Positions 44,825 to 53,160 of a stretch of 64,000 bases of DNA are shown here, piece after piece. The notes under the pieces are model-generated. The model was not told where the DNA came from, made no database searches, and saw only the letters and a list, made by a program, of their open reading frames with translations. The translations under genes and the position numbers were made by a program. The stretch is from positions 1 through 64,000 of the forward strand of contig NZ_JACTVJ010000005.1 of the NCBI RefSeq assembly GCF_014493765.1, given 5' to 3'. Position 1 is the stretch's first letter, and every line of letters starts with the position of its first letter. The stretch is from Streptomyces polyasparticus. Its GTDB lineage: Bacteria; Actinomycetota; Actinomycetes; Streptomycetales; Streptomycetaceae.

Positions 44825-46228
44825 GTGAGTGACCTTTCCCTACCCGGTCCCGGATCCCTTTGCTGGCGGTTGCTGGGCCGGCGGAGAATGCTCCTCGTGA
44901 CCGGCAGGGCGCTGGTCCTCGAGGCCGCGCTGCCCGCCGGCGGAGCGGCGCTCGCCCGTCATTCCACCTACCGGACCCGGCCGTTGCGCCGGCTCGAACT
45001 CACCCTGGAGAGCCTGCAGCGCCTCACCTACGGCGACAAGGTCACCAGGGAGCGCGAGTTCGCCCGGATCCGCCGCGTGCACCGGCACATCAACGGCACC
45101 GACGAACAAGGCCGCGTATACGACGGCCTGGACGACGCGAGCCGCACCTGGATCGCGGTCACGCTCTTCGACGCCATGGTCACGATGGAGCGCCTCGGCG
45201 GCAGGCCCCTGACCCCGGCCCAGGAGGCGCAGCTCTACGACGAGTGGCGGGCGATCATGCTGTCGTTCGGCATGGCCGACAGCGCCGTCCCGCGGGATGT
45301 GGCGGAGTGCCGCAGCTATGTCGACTCCATGGTCGTCGACGTGCTCGAGGACAACCCCGAGGTCCGTCATCTCCTGGGCGCCCTGTACGCCGACCTGCCC
45401 TTGCCGCCTTGGCTGTCCTGGTGCCCGGCACCGCTGTGGAAGGCCGTGTGCTCGCTCGCCGAGTCCGTGATGGGTTCCGTGCTGCGGGCCGATCTCCCCG
45501 CTGCGTACGCCGGCCGGCTGGGGCTGCCCGCACGGCGCCGCGACCGTGCCCTGTCCTGGCTGCTGCACCGTACGGCGCGGTGGTGCCTGGCCGGCCTGCC
45601 CGTGCGGTGGCGGTTTCTGCCGCTCGCGGCTGCCGCCATCGGCGGCCGGCCCGTAGTGCCCCGGCAGGCGCGCCGGCGCGGCGCGATGCCGGCGCCCCGC
45701 GTGGGTGATGCGCGTCCGGTCCGCGTGCGACGGTTCTTCGACGATGTGCTCGACCAGACCGGCGACGGCTACCTCACCCGTGAGGATCTGCAGGCCATGG
45801 TGCGCTCGGTGTGCTGGCCGCTCGACCTCACCGAAGGGGCCGAACAGCGGGTCTACGACGCCTTCGACGCATGGTGGGCGCAACTGACCGCACTCGACAC
45901 GGACGGCGACGGCCGGGTCTCCCGCGAGGAGTTCGTGGCGGGGGCGACGGCGGGGCCCGCCGCGGAGGCGCCCTCGGGGCTGCTCTCCGCCATGGCCGCG
46001 GTGTTCGACGCGGCCGACACCGATCACAGCGGGTGTCTGGACCTGGCGGAGTACCGCCGGGTCTTCGGCCCCAAGCTGCACCCGGACGATCTCGCCCGCG
46101 GGTTCCGGGAGATCGACCGTGACGGTGACGGGCAGATCACCAAGACCGAATTCCTCGATGCGCTGGGGCAGTTCTTCACCGTCCGCGCCGATGCGGAGGC
46201 GGCCACGCGGCTGTTCGGCCGCTCGTGA
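44825..46228 (+). CDS. MpaB-type oxygenase fused to four EF-hands
   Basis: A 467-residue two-part protein. Residues 10-270 fit the oxygenase MpaB/DUF2236 family, a b-haem fold that includes rubber oxygenase Lcp: GRALVLEAALPAGGAALARH, REREFARIRRVHRHINGTDE, then YDGLDDASRTWIAVTLFDAM. In many relatives a His follows the Trp (W-V-H); here it is W-I-A, so the haem site may be altered. Residues 300-455 hold four EF-hands with loops at 310-321, 358-369, 398-409 and 431-442. Three, DTDGDGRVSREE, DTDHSGCLDLAE and DRDGDGQITKTE, are canonical. This arrangement resembles calerythrin. The GTG start follows GGAGG by six bases. Its stop overlaps the next gene (GTGA). No signal peptide is evident. Confidence 0.75.
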   Translation: MSDLSLPGPGSLCWRLLGRRRMLLVTGRALVLEAALPAGGAALARHSTYRTRPLRRLELTLESLQRLTYGDKVTREREFARIRRVHRHINGTDEQGRVYDGLDDASRTWIAVTLFDAMVTMERLGGRPLTPAQEAQLYDEWRAIMLSFGMADSAVPRDVAECRSYVDSMVVDVLEDNPEVRHLLGALYADLPLPPWLSWCPAPLWKAVCSLAESVMGSVLRADLPAAYAGRLGLPARRRDRALSWLLHRTARWCLAGLPVRWRFLPLAAAAIGGRPVVPRQARRRGAMPAPRVGDARPVRVRRFFDDVLDQTGDGYLTREDLQAMVRSVCWPLDLTEGAEQRVYDAFDAWWAQLTALDTDGDGRVSREEFVAGATAGPAAEAPSGLLSAMAAVFDAADTDHSGCLDLAEYRRVFGPKLHPDDLARGFREIDRDGDGQITKTEFLDALGQFFTVRADAEAATRLFGRS

Positions 46229-46629
46229 GACCCGGACACTCCAGCGATGCGGCCGTGGGCCGGCAGCCGCGCGGACACGACGAAGGGCAAGTGATGCGGA
46301 CCATGGGCGCACGGGATCCCCGGCCACTGCGGGTGCTGATCCGTACGGCGGATGGCCGGCTCCTCGATCTCGGGGCGGGTGGCAAGGAGACCGGTACGGC
46401 GGAGTTCGCGGCCCTGCTGCGGGCGGGCGAGCGGGTACGGGTGCGGCACGAGACGACGGGCCGCGACTGCACCGTCGAGCTCCTGCTCGAGGTCGTATCG
46501 GCGCAAGTGCCGACGGAAGGCGTCCTGTCGGGGCTGCCCGGACTGCCGGGGCTGCCCGGACTGCCGCCCGGGCTGTCCGTCCTGTCCGGCCTGCTCGGTG
46601 CCCGTCCCGACGCCGGGCGTACGCCATGA
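46225..46629 (+). CDS. PhaR-like small protein
   Basis: A 134-residue protein. Residues 35-92 read PLRVLIRTADGRLLDLGAGG and RAGERVRVRHETTGRDCTVE. They resemble the DNA- or granule-binding domain of polyhydroxyalkanoate regulator PhaR (Y-x-x-R-L-Y-D ... E-V-x-V-x-D-x-x-T-G-x-D-x-T). The C-terminus is low complexity, GLPGLPGLPGLPPGLSVL, encoded by a 9-bp repeat. It starts with GTG overlapping the stop of the oxygenase/EF-hand gene and its own stop overlaps the ATG of the kinase gene, so the three proteins are co-translated. The resemblance is from reading and needs a profile search. No PHA synthase gene is visible. Confidence 0.6.
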   Translation: MRPGHSSDAAVGRQPRGHDEGQVMRTMGARDPRPLRVLIRTADGRLLDLGAGGKETGTAEFAALLRAGERVRVRHETTGRDCTVELLLEVVSAQVPTEGVLSGLPGLPGLPGLPPGLSVLSGLLGARPDAGRTP

Positions 46630-48158
46630 TCCGCGGGCGCAGCCGCAAGGTCGCGCAGTTGATGACCCTCCTCGTCGCCGATGTGCTCACCTCGCGCGAG
46701 CGCATCGGCGTCGAGCACGCCGAGCTGGCCCGGCAGCAGCGGCGGGCCCGCCGCATCCGCGAGGTGATCGAGGGTCTGGGGCCGTTCTGGGTGAAGGTGG
46801 GCCAGATCCTCGCCACCCGTTCCGATGTCGTCTCCGATGCCGTGCTCGCCGAACTGACCGGGCTCCAGGACTCGGTGCACACCGAGCCGTTCGAGGTCTT
46901 CGAACCGGTCCTGCGGCAGGAACTCGGCCCGCACTGGGCCGCGAGATTCCGTGAGATCGACACGGAATCCCCGCTGGGATCCGCCTCCCTCGCCCAGGTC
47001 TACCGCGTGGTGCTCGCCGACGGCCGCTGCGCCGTGCTCAAGGTGATGCGGCCCGGCACCCGGGCCCGTGTGTACGCCGACATGGCGTACCTGCGGCGCG
47101 GCGCCAGATTCGCGGGCCATGCCGTGCCCCGTATCGGCTCCGTCCTCGATGTCGAGGCGACGCTTCAGGTGATCTTCGACTGTATGCAGCCCGAGCTGGA
47201 CTTCACGACCGAAGCCAAGCACATGGCCCAAGGGCAGCGGATGGCACAGGACTTCAAGGGCATCCACATCCCCGAGGTGCACCTCGCGACCGAGCGGGTG
47301 CTGCTGCAGAGCATGGCCCGGGGAGAGGCCCTCAACCAGGCCGATCTGTCGGCCTTCTCGGCAAGGCAGCGCCGCAGGATCGGCCGTGACCTGCTGACCT
47401 TCATGTACCGGGGCTACTTCGTGGAGCGGATGTTCCACGCCGATCCCCACCCGGGGAACATCTTCGTCCACCCCGAGCACGGCGCCACCCTCATCGACTG
47501 GGGCATGGTCGGCCGGATCGACCGCAATCTGGGGTCGCTGGGCATCATGGCGCTCACCAGCCTGGCCCAGAACGACGCCCGCGGTCTCGCCTCCGCCTGG
47601 ACGGAGATGGGCCGGGCGACCCCGTTCGCCGATCTCCTGGGTTTCCAGGAGGACATGACACGGCTCGTCCCCCTGATCACCTCGGCGGCTCTCGAGGATC
47701 TGGACTTCGGAGTCGCTCTCACCCAGGTCCTGCGCTGCGCGGCCCAGCGCGGTATCCGTACGAGCCCCATGGTGGGCATGCTCGGCAAGTCGATCACGAA
47801 TATCGAGGGCTCCGTACGCCTGGTCGCCCCCGAACTGTCCGCGCTGGACGTGTTCGAGGACGCCCTGACCGACGTCATGGTCGAGATCGCCCGCGACATG
47901 CTCTCCCGCGAGCAGGCGGCCCGCCGCACCCTGGAGCTGATCCTCGCCGCCAACTCGACGTTCGACCAGCTCCGTTCCACCCTCCGCGATCTCGCCAACC
48001 GTGAACTGACCATGCGCATCGGACTGTTGCCCGGCCATGGCATCGGCAGCGACAGCAACGGGATCCTCACCCGTCGCGTCGCCCCCGTCGTGGCCGCGGG
48101 GCTCGCGGTGTGGGGGGTGCGGCGGCTTTCCGGGCTCAGCCCTGCAGCGCGGGGATGA
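46626..48158 (+). CDS. ABC1/UbiB-family atypical kinase
   Basis: A 510-residue kinase-like protein. The family-specific KxGQ motif is GPFWVKVGQILATRSDVVSD near residue 55. The Ala-rich loop replacing the kinase P-loop is SPLGSASLAQVYRVVLADG; the nucleotide Lys is in CAVLKVMRPG. The catalytic loop is FHADPHPGNIFVHPEH and the metal site LIDWGMVGRI. Proteins of this family (UbiB, COQ8) assist synthesis or handling of isoprenoid lipids and quinones, often at the membrane. A C-terminal hydrophobic stretch (VAPVVAAGLAVWGVRRLSGL) may be an anchor, as in UbiB. It is the last gene of the three-gene overlapping operon and runs 23 bases into the opposite-strand LLM gene. Confidence 0.9.
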   Translation: MIRGRSRKVAQLMTLLVADVLTSRERIGVEHAELARQQRRARRIREVIEGLGPFWVKVGQILATRSDVVSDAVLAELTGLQDSVHTEPFEVFEPVLRQELGPHWAARFREIDTESPLGSASLAQVYRVVLADGRCAVLKVMRPGTRARVYADMAYLRRGARFAGHAVPRIGSVLDVEATLQVIFDCMQPELDFTTEAKHMAQGQRMAQDFKGIHIPEVHLATERVLLQSMARGEALNQADLSAFSARQRRRIGRDLLTFMYRGYFVERMFHADPHPGNIFVHPEHGATLIDWGMVGRIDRNLGSLGIMALTSLAQNDARGLASAWTEMGRATPFADLLGFQEDMTRLVPLITSAALEDLDFGVALTQVLRCAAQRGIRTSPMVGMLGKSITNIEGSVRLVAPELSALDVFEDALTDVMVEIARDMLSREQAARRTLELILAANSTFDQLRSTLRDLANRELTMRIGLLPGHGIGSDSNGILTRRVAPVVAAGLAVWGVRRLSGLSPAARG

Positions 48159-49137
48159 TCTCGGTGCCGTAGATGTCGATGATCTGCTCGCGCGCGTCGT
48201 GCATCGCGTACACCGCGAACTGGTCGACGCCCAACTCCCGTAGCGTGCGGAGCTTTTCGAGGTGGGCCTCGACCGGTCCGAGCAGGCAGAAGCGGTCGAC
48301 GATCTCGTCGGGGACGAAGTCCGTGGAGGGGTTTCCGGCGCGGCCGTGGTGGCTGTAGTCGTAGCCCTCGCGCTGTTTGATGTACGCGGTGAGCGCCTCG
48401 GGGACGAGATCCGAGTGCTCTCCGTAGCGGGCCACCAGATCGGCGACGTGGTTGCCGACCATGCCGCCGAACCAGCGGCACTGCTCGCGGGCGTGCGCCA
48501 GGTCGTCGCTCACATAGGCGGGTGCGGCGACGCAGATCTTGATGTCCGCGGGGTCGCGGCCCGCCGCCGTGGCGGCGTCGCGCACGGCGCGGACCATCCA
48601 CTCGGTGAGGAAAGGGTCGGCGAGCTGGAGGATGAAGCCATCGGCCTTCTGCCCGGCGAGCGCGAGCGCCTTCGGCCCGTACGCCGCCATCCAGACGGGC
48701 AGCTTCCCGTTCCGCACCCACGGCAACTGCACGGCGGCGCCGTCGACTTGGGCCTCGCGGCCCTCCGCCAGATCACGGATCACGTCGATCGCCTCGCCGA
48801 GCCGCGCGAGGGTGTTGGGCTTGCGCCCGGCCACCCGCATCGCCGAGTCACCGCGTCCGATCCCGCACACCGTGCGGTTGCCGTACATGTCGTTGAGCGT
48901 GGCGAAGGTGGAGGCGGTGACCTCCCAGGTGCGGGTGCCGGGGTTGGTGACCATCGGGCCGACGGTCAGCCGCTGCGTCTGGGCCAGGATCTGGCTGTAG
49001 ATCACGAACGGCTCCTGCCAGAGCACGGCCGAGTCGAAGGTCCAGCCGTAGCGGAAGCGGTTGCGTTCGGCCCGTTTCATCAGGCTGATGACGTGCGCGG
49101 CCGGCGGGTCGGTCTGCAGAACGAGTCCGAAGTCCAT
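48136..49137 (-). CDS. F420-dependent LLM oxidoreductase, TIGR03842 family (second copy)
   Basis: A 333-residue enzyme closely similar to the product at 7617-8663, with DFGLVLQTDPPAAHVISLMK, GIGRGDSAMRVAGRKPNTLA and CRWFGGMVGNHVADLVARYG. The two differ mostly in surface segments and the C-terminus, where this copy lacks the VSAVSAVNA tail. It has no hydantoinase genes nearby, so it may serve the same pathway from a separate promoter or act on another substrate. The start follows AGGAGCACC. The last 23 bases overlap the kinase gene on the other strand. Confidence 0.85.
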   Translation of the reverse strand: MDFGLVLQTDPPAAHVISLMKRAERNRFRYGWTFDSAVLWQEPFVIYSQILAQTQRLTVGPMVTNPGTRTWEVTASTFATLNDMYGNRTVCGIGRGDSAMRVAGRKPNTLARLGEAIDVIRDLAEGREAQVDGAAVQLPWVRNGKLPVWMAAYGPKALALAGQKADGFILQLADPFLTEWMVRAVRDAATAAGRDPADIKICVAAPAYVSDDLAHAREQCRWFGGMVGNHVADLVARYGEHSDLVPEALTAYIKQREGYDYSHHGRAGNPSTDFVPDEIVDRFCLLGPVEAHLEKLRTLRELGVDQFAVYAMHDAREQIIDIYGTEIIPALQG

Positions 49138-49285
49138 GCTGGTGCTCCTGGTTCAAAGCCCGCGTCCAAGACCCGTGATTCCGGGGCGAGTCCGCCGGCC
49201 GGGGCCACCGGGAAGCGACCATCGTGGACTTGTTCCAGGGCGTTGGCAAGAGGGCGCTCTACGCGTGTCCACCTTCCGGCCTTGG

Positions 49286-49381
49286 TGTGTTCATCGGTGT
49301 ACGCAGGAGCACCTCTATGTGCTCATCGGCGTATGCGAGAGCACCTCGGTGTGTTCATCGGCGCACGCGGTAGCAGAGGTG
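49286..49381. repeat. 32-bp tandem repeat spanning the DHFR-like stop codon
   Basis: Three 32-bp units begin at 49286, 49318 and 49350 with TGTG(T/C)TCATCGG(C/T)G. The third contains the last codons and stop (49355-49357) of the minus-strand DHFR-like gene; the other two are copies of that gene end placed downstream of it. Confidence 0.75.
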
Positions 49382-49930
49382 CAGCACCCGGTCGCCCTGG
49401 ATGACGACGTGCGGGTCCTCCAGGAGGTGCTGGGAGTCGACCGAGCCGAAGAAGCGCTTGCCGGAGCCGAAGACGACCGGCACGACGTCCATGGCGACCT
49501 CGTCCACGAGCCCGAGTGCGAGGGCCTGACCGCCCACGTCGCCGGCCGCCACGCCCACGGGCCTCTCCCCCGCGAGTTCCTGCGCCTTGGCCAGTGCGCT
49601 CCTTACGTCTCCTTCGAAGTGGTACGAGGCTTCGGGGTGCCAGCCTTCCGGCTTGGGCCGGTGCGAGACGACCACCACGTGCTGACCGGCGGGCGCCTTG
49701 CCCTCCCACCCGTTGGTCATGTCGAACAGGCGCCGCCCGATCACGAGGGTCCCCAGGGAGTCCCACAGCGGCTGCACATACGCGGCGGAGGTCTTGGACA
49801 CCTTCAGACCCGGACCGCCCAGATCCGTGTCGCCGTTCCCGTACCACTCGAAGAGCGGACCCACGTCGTCGTTCCTGTCGGCGATGAATCCGTCCACGGA
49901 GACGACGTTCTGCATGACGACCTTGCCCAT
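49355..49930 (-). CDS. Dihydrofolate-reductase-family (RibD C-terminal) protein
   Basis: A 191-residue protein of the RibD C-terminal/DHFR superfamily. The start VVMQNVVSVDGFIADRNDDV is the NADPH-domain N-strand; GTLVIGRRLFDMTNGWEGKA and HVVVVSHRPKPEGW follow. The C-terminus is VDEVAMDVVPVVFGSGKRFF. These proteins reduce pteridines or pyrimidine-ribose intermediates with NADPH. No riboflavin genes are near, so it is probably one of the many stand-alone copies found in actinobacteria. Its stop lies in the 32-bp repeat array. Confidence 0.85.
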   Translation of the reverse strand: MGKVVMQNVVSVDGFIADRNDDVGPLFEWYGNGDTDLGGPGLKVSKTSAAYVQPLWDSLGTLVIGRRLFDMTNGWEGKAPAGQHVVVVSHRPKPEGWHPEASYHFEGDVRSALAKAQELAGERPVGVAAGDVGGQALALGLVDEVAMDVVPVVFGSGKRFFGSVDSQHLLEDPHVVIQGDRVLHLCYRVRR

Positions 49931-50036
49931 GACCGCTCCCGGTTGTCGGTGGGCCTGCGCGGCCCTCGTTGAGCGCGGGCCCCTGTGGCCCCCTCAGGAA
50001 GACAGACCGGTGGCATCCCGGAAACTCATCGCGGGG

Positions 50037-51140
50037 CTACCGCTTGCGGGGCGGGCGCTCGTGGCGGACGGCCGTAGCGATCATGCGGTGCATCGCGGGA
50101 ACGGGGATGCCCGGGTTCTGCGCCGCGTCTTCGGCGCTCGCCTCGTCCTGGAGCAGCCGTACGAGAACGGCGCGCGGGAGCACGGGGTTCCTGTGGGCGC
50201 ACCGGCGGACCCGCCACTCGGAGTCGTCGGCGAGCCGGGCGGCGGATGCCGGCTGGAGGCGGGGGTCCTCGGCCGCCCGCCTGCGTACGTCCGGGTCGGT
50301 GTCGTGCGTGAACCGCTCGACCAGGCTTGCGGGCGACTCGGAGTCGTCGAGGGCGAGCAGCCGCACGCGCGGGCGCGGGTCGTCGGCGAAGCGCAGCAGC
50401 CCGTCGCGCGGGAAGTTGGGGTGGTTGCGGGGGCGGCCGGGGAAGGAGAGGCTGCCGGACCACCAGGTCCACACGTCGAGCAGCAGCTCGGGCGGTGCGT
50501 CGTCGCAGGACTCGGCGAGGAAGAGGTGCACGACCTTGTCCTCGCAGGTGGCCAGCACGTCGACTACGTCCGGGGGCAGCCTGCGGGCGCGGGCGATGCT
50601 CCTTCGGATCCGGAGGTTGCTCGAAGCCACCAGCTGACGCATGGCTTCCGGCCGGTCGTGCAGAGCGGCGATCCACCACAGGGCATACGTACGGTCGCCC
50701 GGCGGGATGTCCGGAACCGCGTCGGCCCAGGCAGCGATCTCCTTGGGCGTCGCCGGGGGCTGCGCGCCTTCATGAGGCGGAGGTTCGATGCCGATCCTGG
50801 GGCCCGGCCAGCCGGGCACGGATGGGGTCTGCGCCATCTCGACGAGGAGTGCGTGCTCGGGCAGTCCCACCGTGTGGGCGAGCAGGCGCTCCCACTGGGC
50901 GGCGGAGAGCCGGCCCGATTCGGCGGCGGCCCCCCACGCCCATTTCGACGGGTACACCACGGCCGCGTCCAGTACGGCCTCGGGGACGTCACGGTGCCAC
51001 AGGAATCTCGTGTGGCGCGTGTCCAGGAGCCGCACCAACACCTCCGCAGGTGCGGCCGGGTTGGAGCCGAGCCCTGTCAGCCACGCCTTGGCCACGTCCG
51101 CCGACACCCGCTCGCCGAGTTCGGCCCCTACCTCGTCCAT
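50037..51140 (-). CDS. Leucine-rich-variant/HEAT-like repeat protein
   Basis: A 367-residue all-helical protein. The C-terminal half has repeats of about 24 residues, for example RVRLLALDDSESPASLVERF, DVRRRAAEDPRLQPASAARL and RVRRCAHRNPVLPRAVLVRL. This is the LRV pattern in which a helix ends in A-x(2)-P and the next opens with L-x(2)-L. N-terminal repeats are more degenerate (SNPAAPAEVLVRLLDTRHTR). Such solenoids bind proteins. The partner is unknown. ATG at 51140 is chosen; another lies at 51161. It stands between DHFR-like and maltokinase-cap genes with no clear operon. Confidence 0.75.
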   Translation of the reverse strand: MDEVGAELGERVSADVAKAWLTGLGSNPAAPAEVLVRLLDTRHTRFLWHRDVPEAVLDAAVVYPSKWAWGAAAESGRLSAAQWERLLAHTVGLPEHALLVEMAQTPSVPGWPGPRIGIEPPPHEGAQPPATPKEIAAWADAVPDIPPGDRTYALWWIAALHDRPEAMRQLVASSNLRIRRSIARARRLPPDVVDVLATCEDKVVHLFLAESCDDAPPELLLDVWTWWSGSLSFPGRPRNHPNFPRDGLLRFADDPRPRVRLLALDDSESPASLVERFTHDTDPDVRRRAAEDPRLQPASAARLADDSEWRVRRCAHRNPVLPRAVLVRLLQDEASAEDAAQNPGIPVPAMHRMIATAVRHERPPRKR

Positions 51141-51352
51141 GCTTTCCGCCCCCGGCTGCACCCGACCGCCTCACCCGCCCCGCTCCACGGACGGCCGGGG
51201 GCCTCAAGATACTGCTCCGCGGGCTGCTCAAGATCCGGATCGGTGAGGTGCTCAAGACCCTTCGGGTCCACCCTCCGAGCCGGAATGGATCAGCCCGGTG
51301 AAAAGGTTGGTCACAGCGAAGCCCAGCCCAACCCGTTGGAGGACACCGCCGT

Positions 51353-51967
51353 ATGGCCGAGATCCATCACACGACGCTCAAGCCGACCAAGCTGGAGCTG
51401 CTCACGGAGTGGCTGCCCGGACGGCCCTGGTACCGGGGCGGGCCCGAGGCGCCGCTGCTCGCCAAGGCGGGCGGTTTCCGGCTCGACGACCCGGAGGGCG
51501 AGGTCGGGATCGAGTTCATGGTCGTCAACGATGCAGAGGCCTCGTATCTCGTCCCGATGGCCTATCGCGGCGCGCCGCTGCAAGGCGCGGACGAGGCTCT
51601 CATCGGCACCACGGAGCACGGCGTGCTCGGCAAGCGGTGGGTCTACGACGGGTGCCATGACCCGGTCCTGGTCGCCGAGTTGGCGTCGCTGATCGACGGA
51701 CGCGCCAAGGCGCAGGCGCAGAGCGTCAGCGATCAGGAGGACCGGGACATCCAGGTCTCGTACGAGGGTGCCCCGCTCGGGGCGGCGGCGATCGAGTCCG
51801 TCGCCGATTCCGCGGACGCCACCGAGGTGCGCCTGACGAGCGGTGCCGCGCTCCGGCTTGCGCGAGTGCTCGCTCCCGGGGAGGGCGGTCAGGTCAGTGG
51901 CGTATGGCAGCGCGCGGACGAGTCGGCGGCTCGCGCCGCCTTCGTCATCGTGCAGCGCGAAGCCTGA
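51353..51967 (+). CDS. Stand-alone maltokinase N-terminal cap-like protein
   Basis: A 204-residue protein resembling only the N-terminal cap domain of actinobacterial maltokinase (Pep2/Mak): TKLELLTEWLPGRPWYRG, GGFRLDDPEGEVGIEFMVVN, YLVPMAYRGAPLQGADEALI and GTTEHGVLGKRWVYDGCHDP. The kinase lobes are missing; the last 80 residues are a small beta-rich domain. Phosphorylation activity is not expected. Such proteins are annotated in Streptomyces as branching-enzyme or cap-like proteins. It may bind a sugar or regulate a partner kinase. The start follows TGGAGGACACC. Confidence 0.8.
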   Translation: MAEIHHTTLKPTKLELLTEWLPGRPWYRGGPEAPLLAKAGGFRLDDPEGEVGIEFMVVNDAEASYLVPMAYRGAPLQGADEALIGTTEHGVLGKRWVYDGCHDPVLVAELASLIDGRAKAQAQSVSDQEDRDIQVSYEGAPLGAAAIESVADSADATEVRLTSGAALRLARVLAPGEGGQVSGVWQRADESAARAAFVIVQREA

Positions 51968-52035
51968 CCGCACAGACCTCTCCGGCCCCTTCTTCCCCTG
52001 TGCCATCATCGCTCAGCGGAAGAAGGGGGCCGGAG

Positions 52036-53118
52036 TTGGGTACGAACAAGGGTGAGTCGTCCATACCGGACGAGGAGTGGGAACGCTTCCTGCGCGAGGC
52101 CGAGGCCGGCAGCCCCGGCGCGCCCGAGGAACCGTCGGCGCGGGCCCGGATGGTGGCGGACCGGCTGCGCGACGCCCCCGGCAGTCCCGAGGCATGGCGC
52201 GCTCATCGGCCGCCCCGGCAGCGGCGGTTCAAGGCCTGGCAGGTGGCCGCGCTGCTCCTGTCCGTGGCCGCGCTGATCGTGGCGCTCACGCCCGGCGCCC
52301 TTTCCGGCAACTGGTTCGGCGGCGGGGACGAGGAGCGTCCGCTCGCCGCGGAGTCCGCACGTCCCGGTGCGGCGCCGGCGGACAGAGCGGGTGAACGGCC
52401 CACCCCGGACGAGCCGTTCAAGGGCTCCCCGGCCGCCCGGTGGGCCGACGGAGCGGACGGAATCCATGTGCCCGCGGCGCGGGCGACGGGCTGGATGGAC
52501 GAGGCTCAGGTCGCCGATGCGCTGAAGAAGTCCCGCGACTTCCTCACGGCGTCGAACCTGGACCCGGCCGTGCTGCGCGGTGACCGACCCGAGGCGGCGA
52601 TCGCGCTGGTCAGCCCCGACCAGCCGGACGTTCAGCCCCTGCTCACGACGTCCTTCGCGAAGCCGACCCCGGACAACGACCCCCTGCTCCTCTTCACGCG
52701 CTACCACACCGACGAAGTGGAACTCGTCGGCGGCACCGTCAAGACGCGCGGCCGTCTCTCGTACGAGGAAGGCAAGTACGGCGCCCTCGAAGTGACCGCC
52801 GACGTCACCTTCGTCTACCCCTTCGTACGCGCCGAGGACGGCAGCGACGAGGTCACCCGCACCATCGTGCGCCGTGAGCTGGTGCTGAGCTGGGACGACC
52901 CGTCGAAGGTGCGGACGAAGCCCGGAACCTTCTCCTTCGTCTCGTACAAGATGCACACGACCAACGGCGGTTGCGACGTGTTCGGCTTCCTCTCCCCCGC
53001 CTTCACCGAGGACCACACAACGGCCGACGGGGACGAGGAGATCGACCCGTACGACCGCAGCGAGGGCCTCACGGGAACCGGCCGCAACGGCGAGTGCGAG
53101 AGCGCCAGCCGCTCGTAA
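52036..53118 (+). CDS. Membrane-anchored hypothetical protein
   Basis: A 360-residue protein with no family I can name. Residues 1-65 are acidic and cytosolic (IPDEEWERFLREAEAGSPGA). One transmembrane segment, WQVAALLLSVAALIVALTPG, is near 70-90. The external part from 95 has a Pro/Ala linker, then a beta-rich domain with ADALKKSRDFLTASNLDPAV, TRYHTDEVELVGGTVKTRG and TFVYPFVRAEDGSDEVTRTI. The two Cys near the end (GGCDVFG and NGECES) could pair. I chose the TTG at 52036, after AAGGGGGCCGGAG, because no ATG lies before the conserved-looking acidic region. It precedes an alpha/beta hydrolase gene. Confidence 0.7.
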   Translation: MGTNKGESSIPDEEWERFLREAEAGSPGAPEEPSARARMVADRLRDAPGSPEAWRAHRPPRQRRFKAWQVAALLLSVAALIVALTPGALSGNWFGGGDEERPLAAESARPGAAPADRAGERPTPDEPFKGSPAARWADGADGIHVPAARATGWMDEAQVADALKKSRDFLTASNLDPAVLRGDRPEAAIALVSPDQPDVQPLLTTSFAKPTPDNDPLLLFTRYHTDEVELVGGTVKTRGRLSYEEGKYGALEVTADVTFVYPFVRAEDGSDEVTRTIVRRELVLSWDDPSKVRTKPGTFSFVSYKMHTTNGGCDVFGFLSPAFTEDHTTADGDEEIDPYDRSEGLTGTGRNGECESASRS

Positions 53119-53160
53119 AACGTGCTTGCCGTGATCGTCGCCGCTGATGAGGATGGCGCC

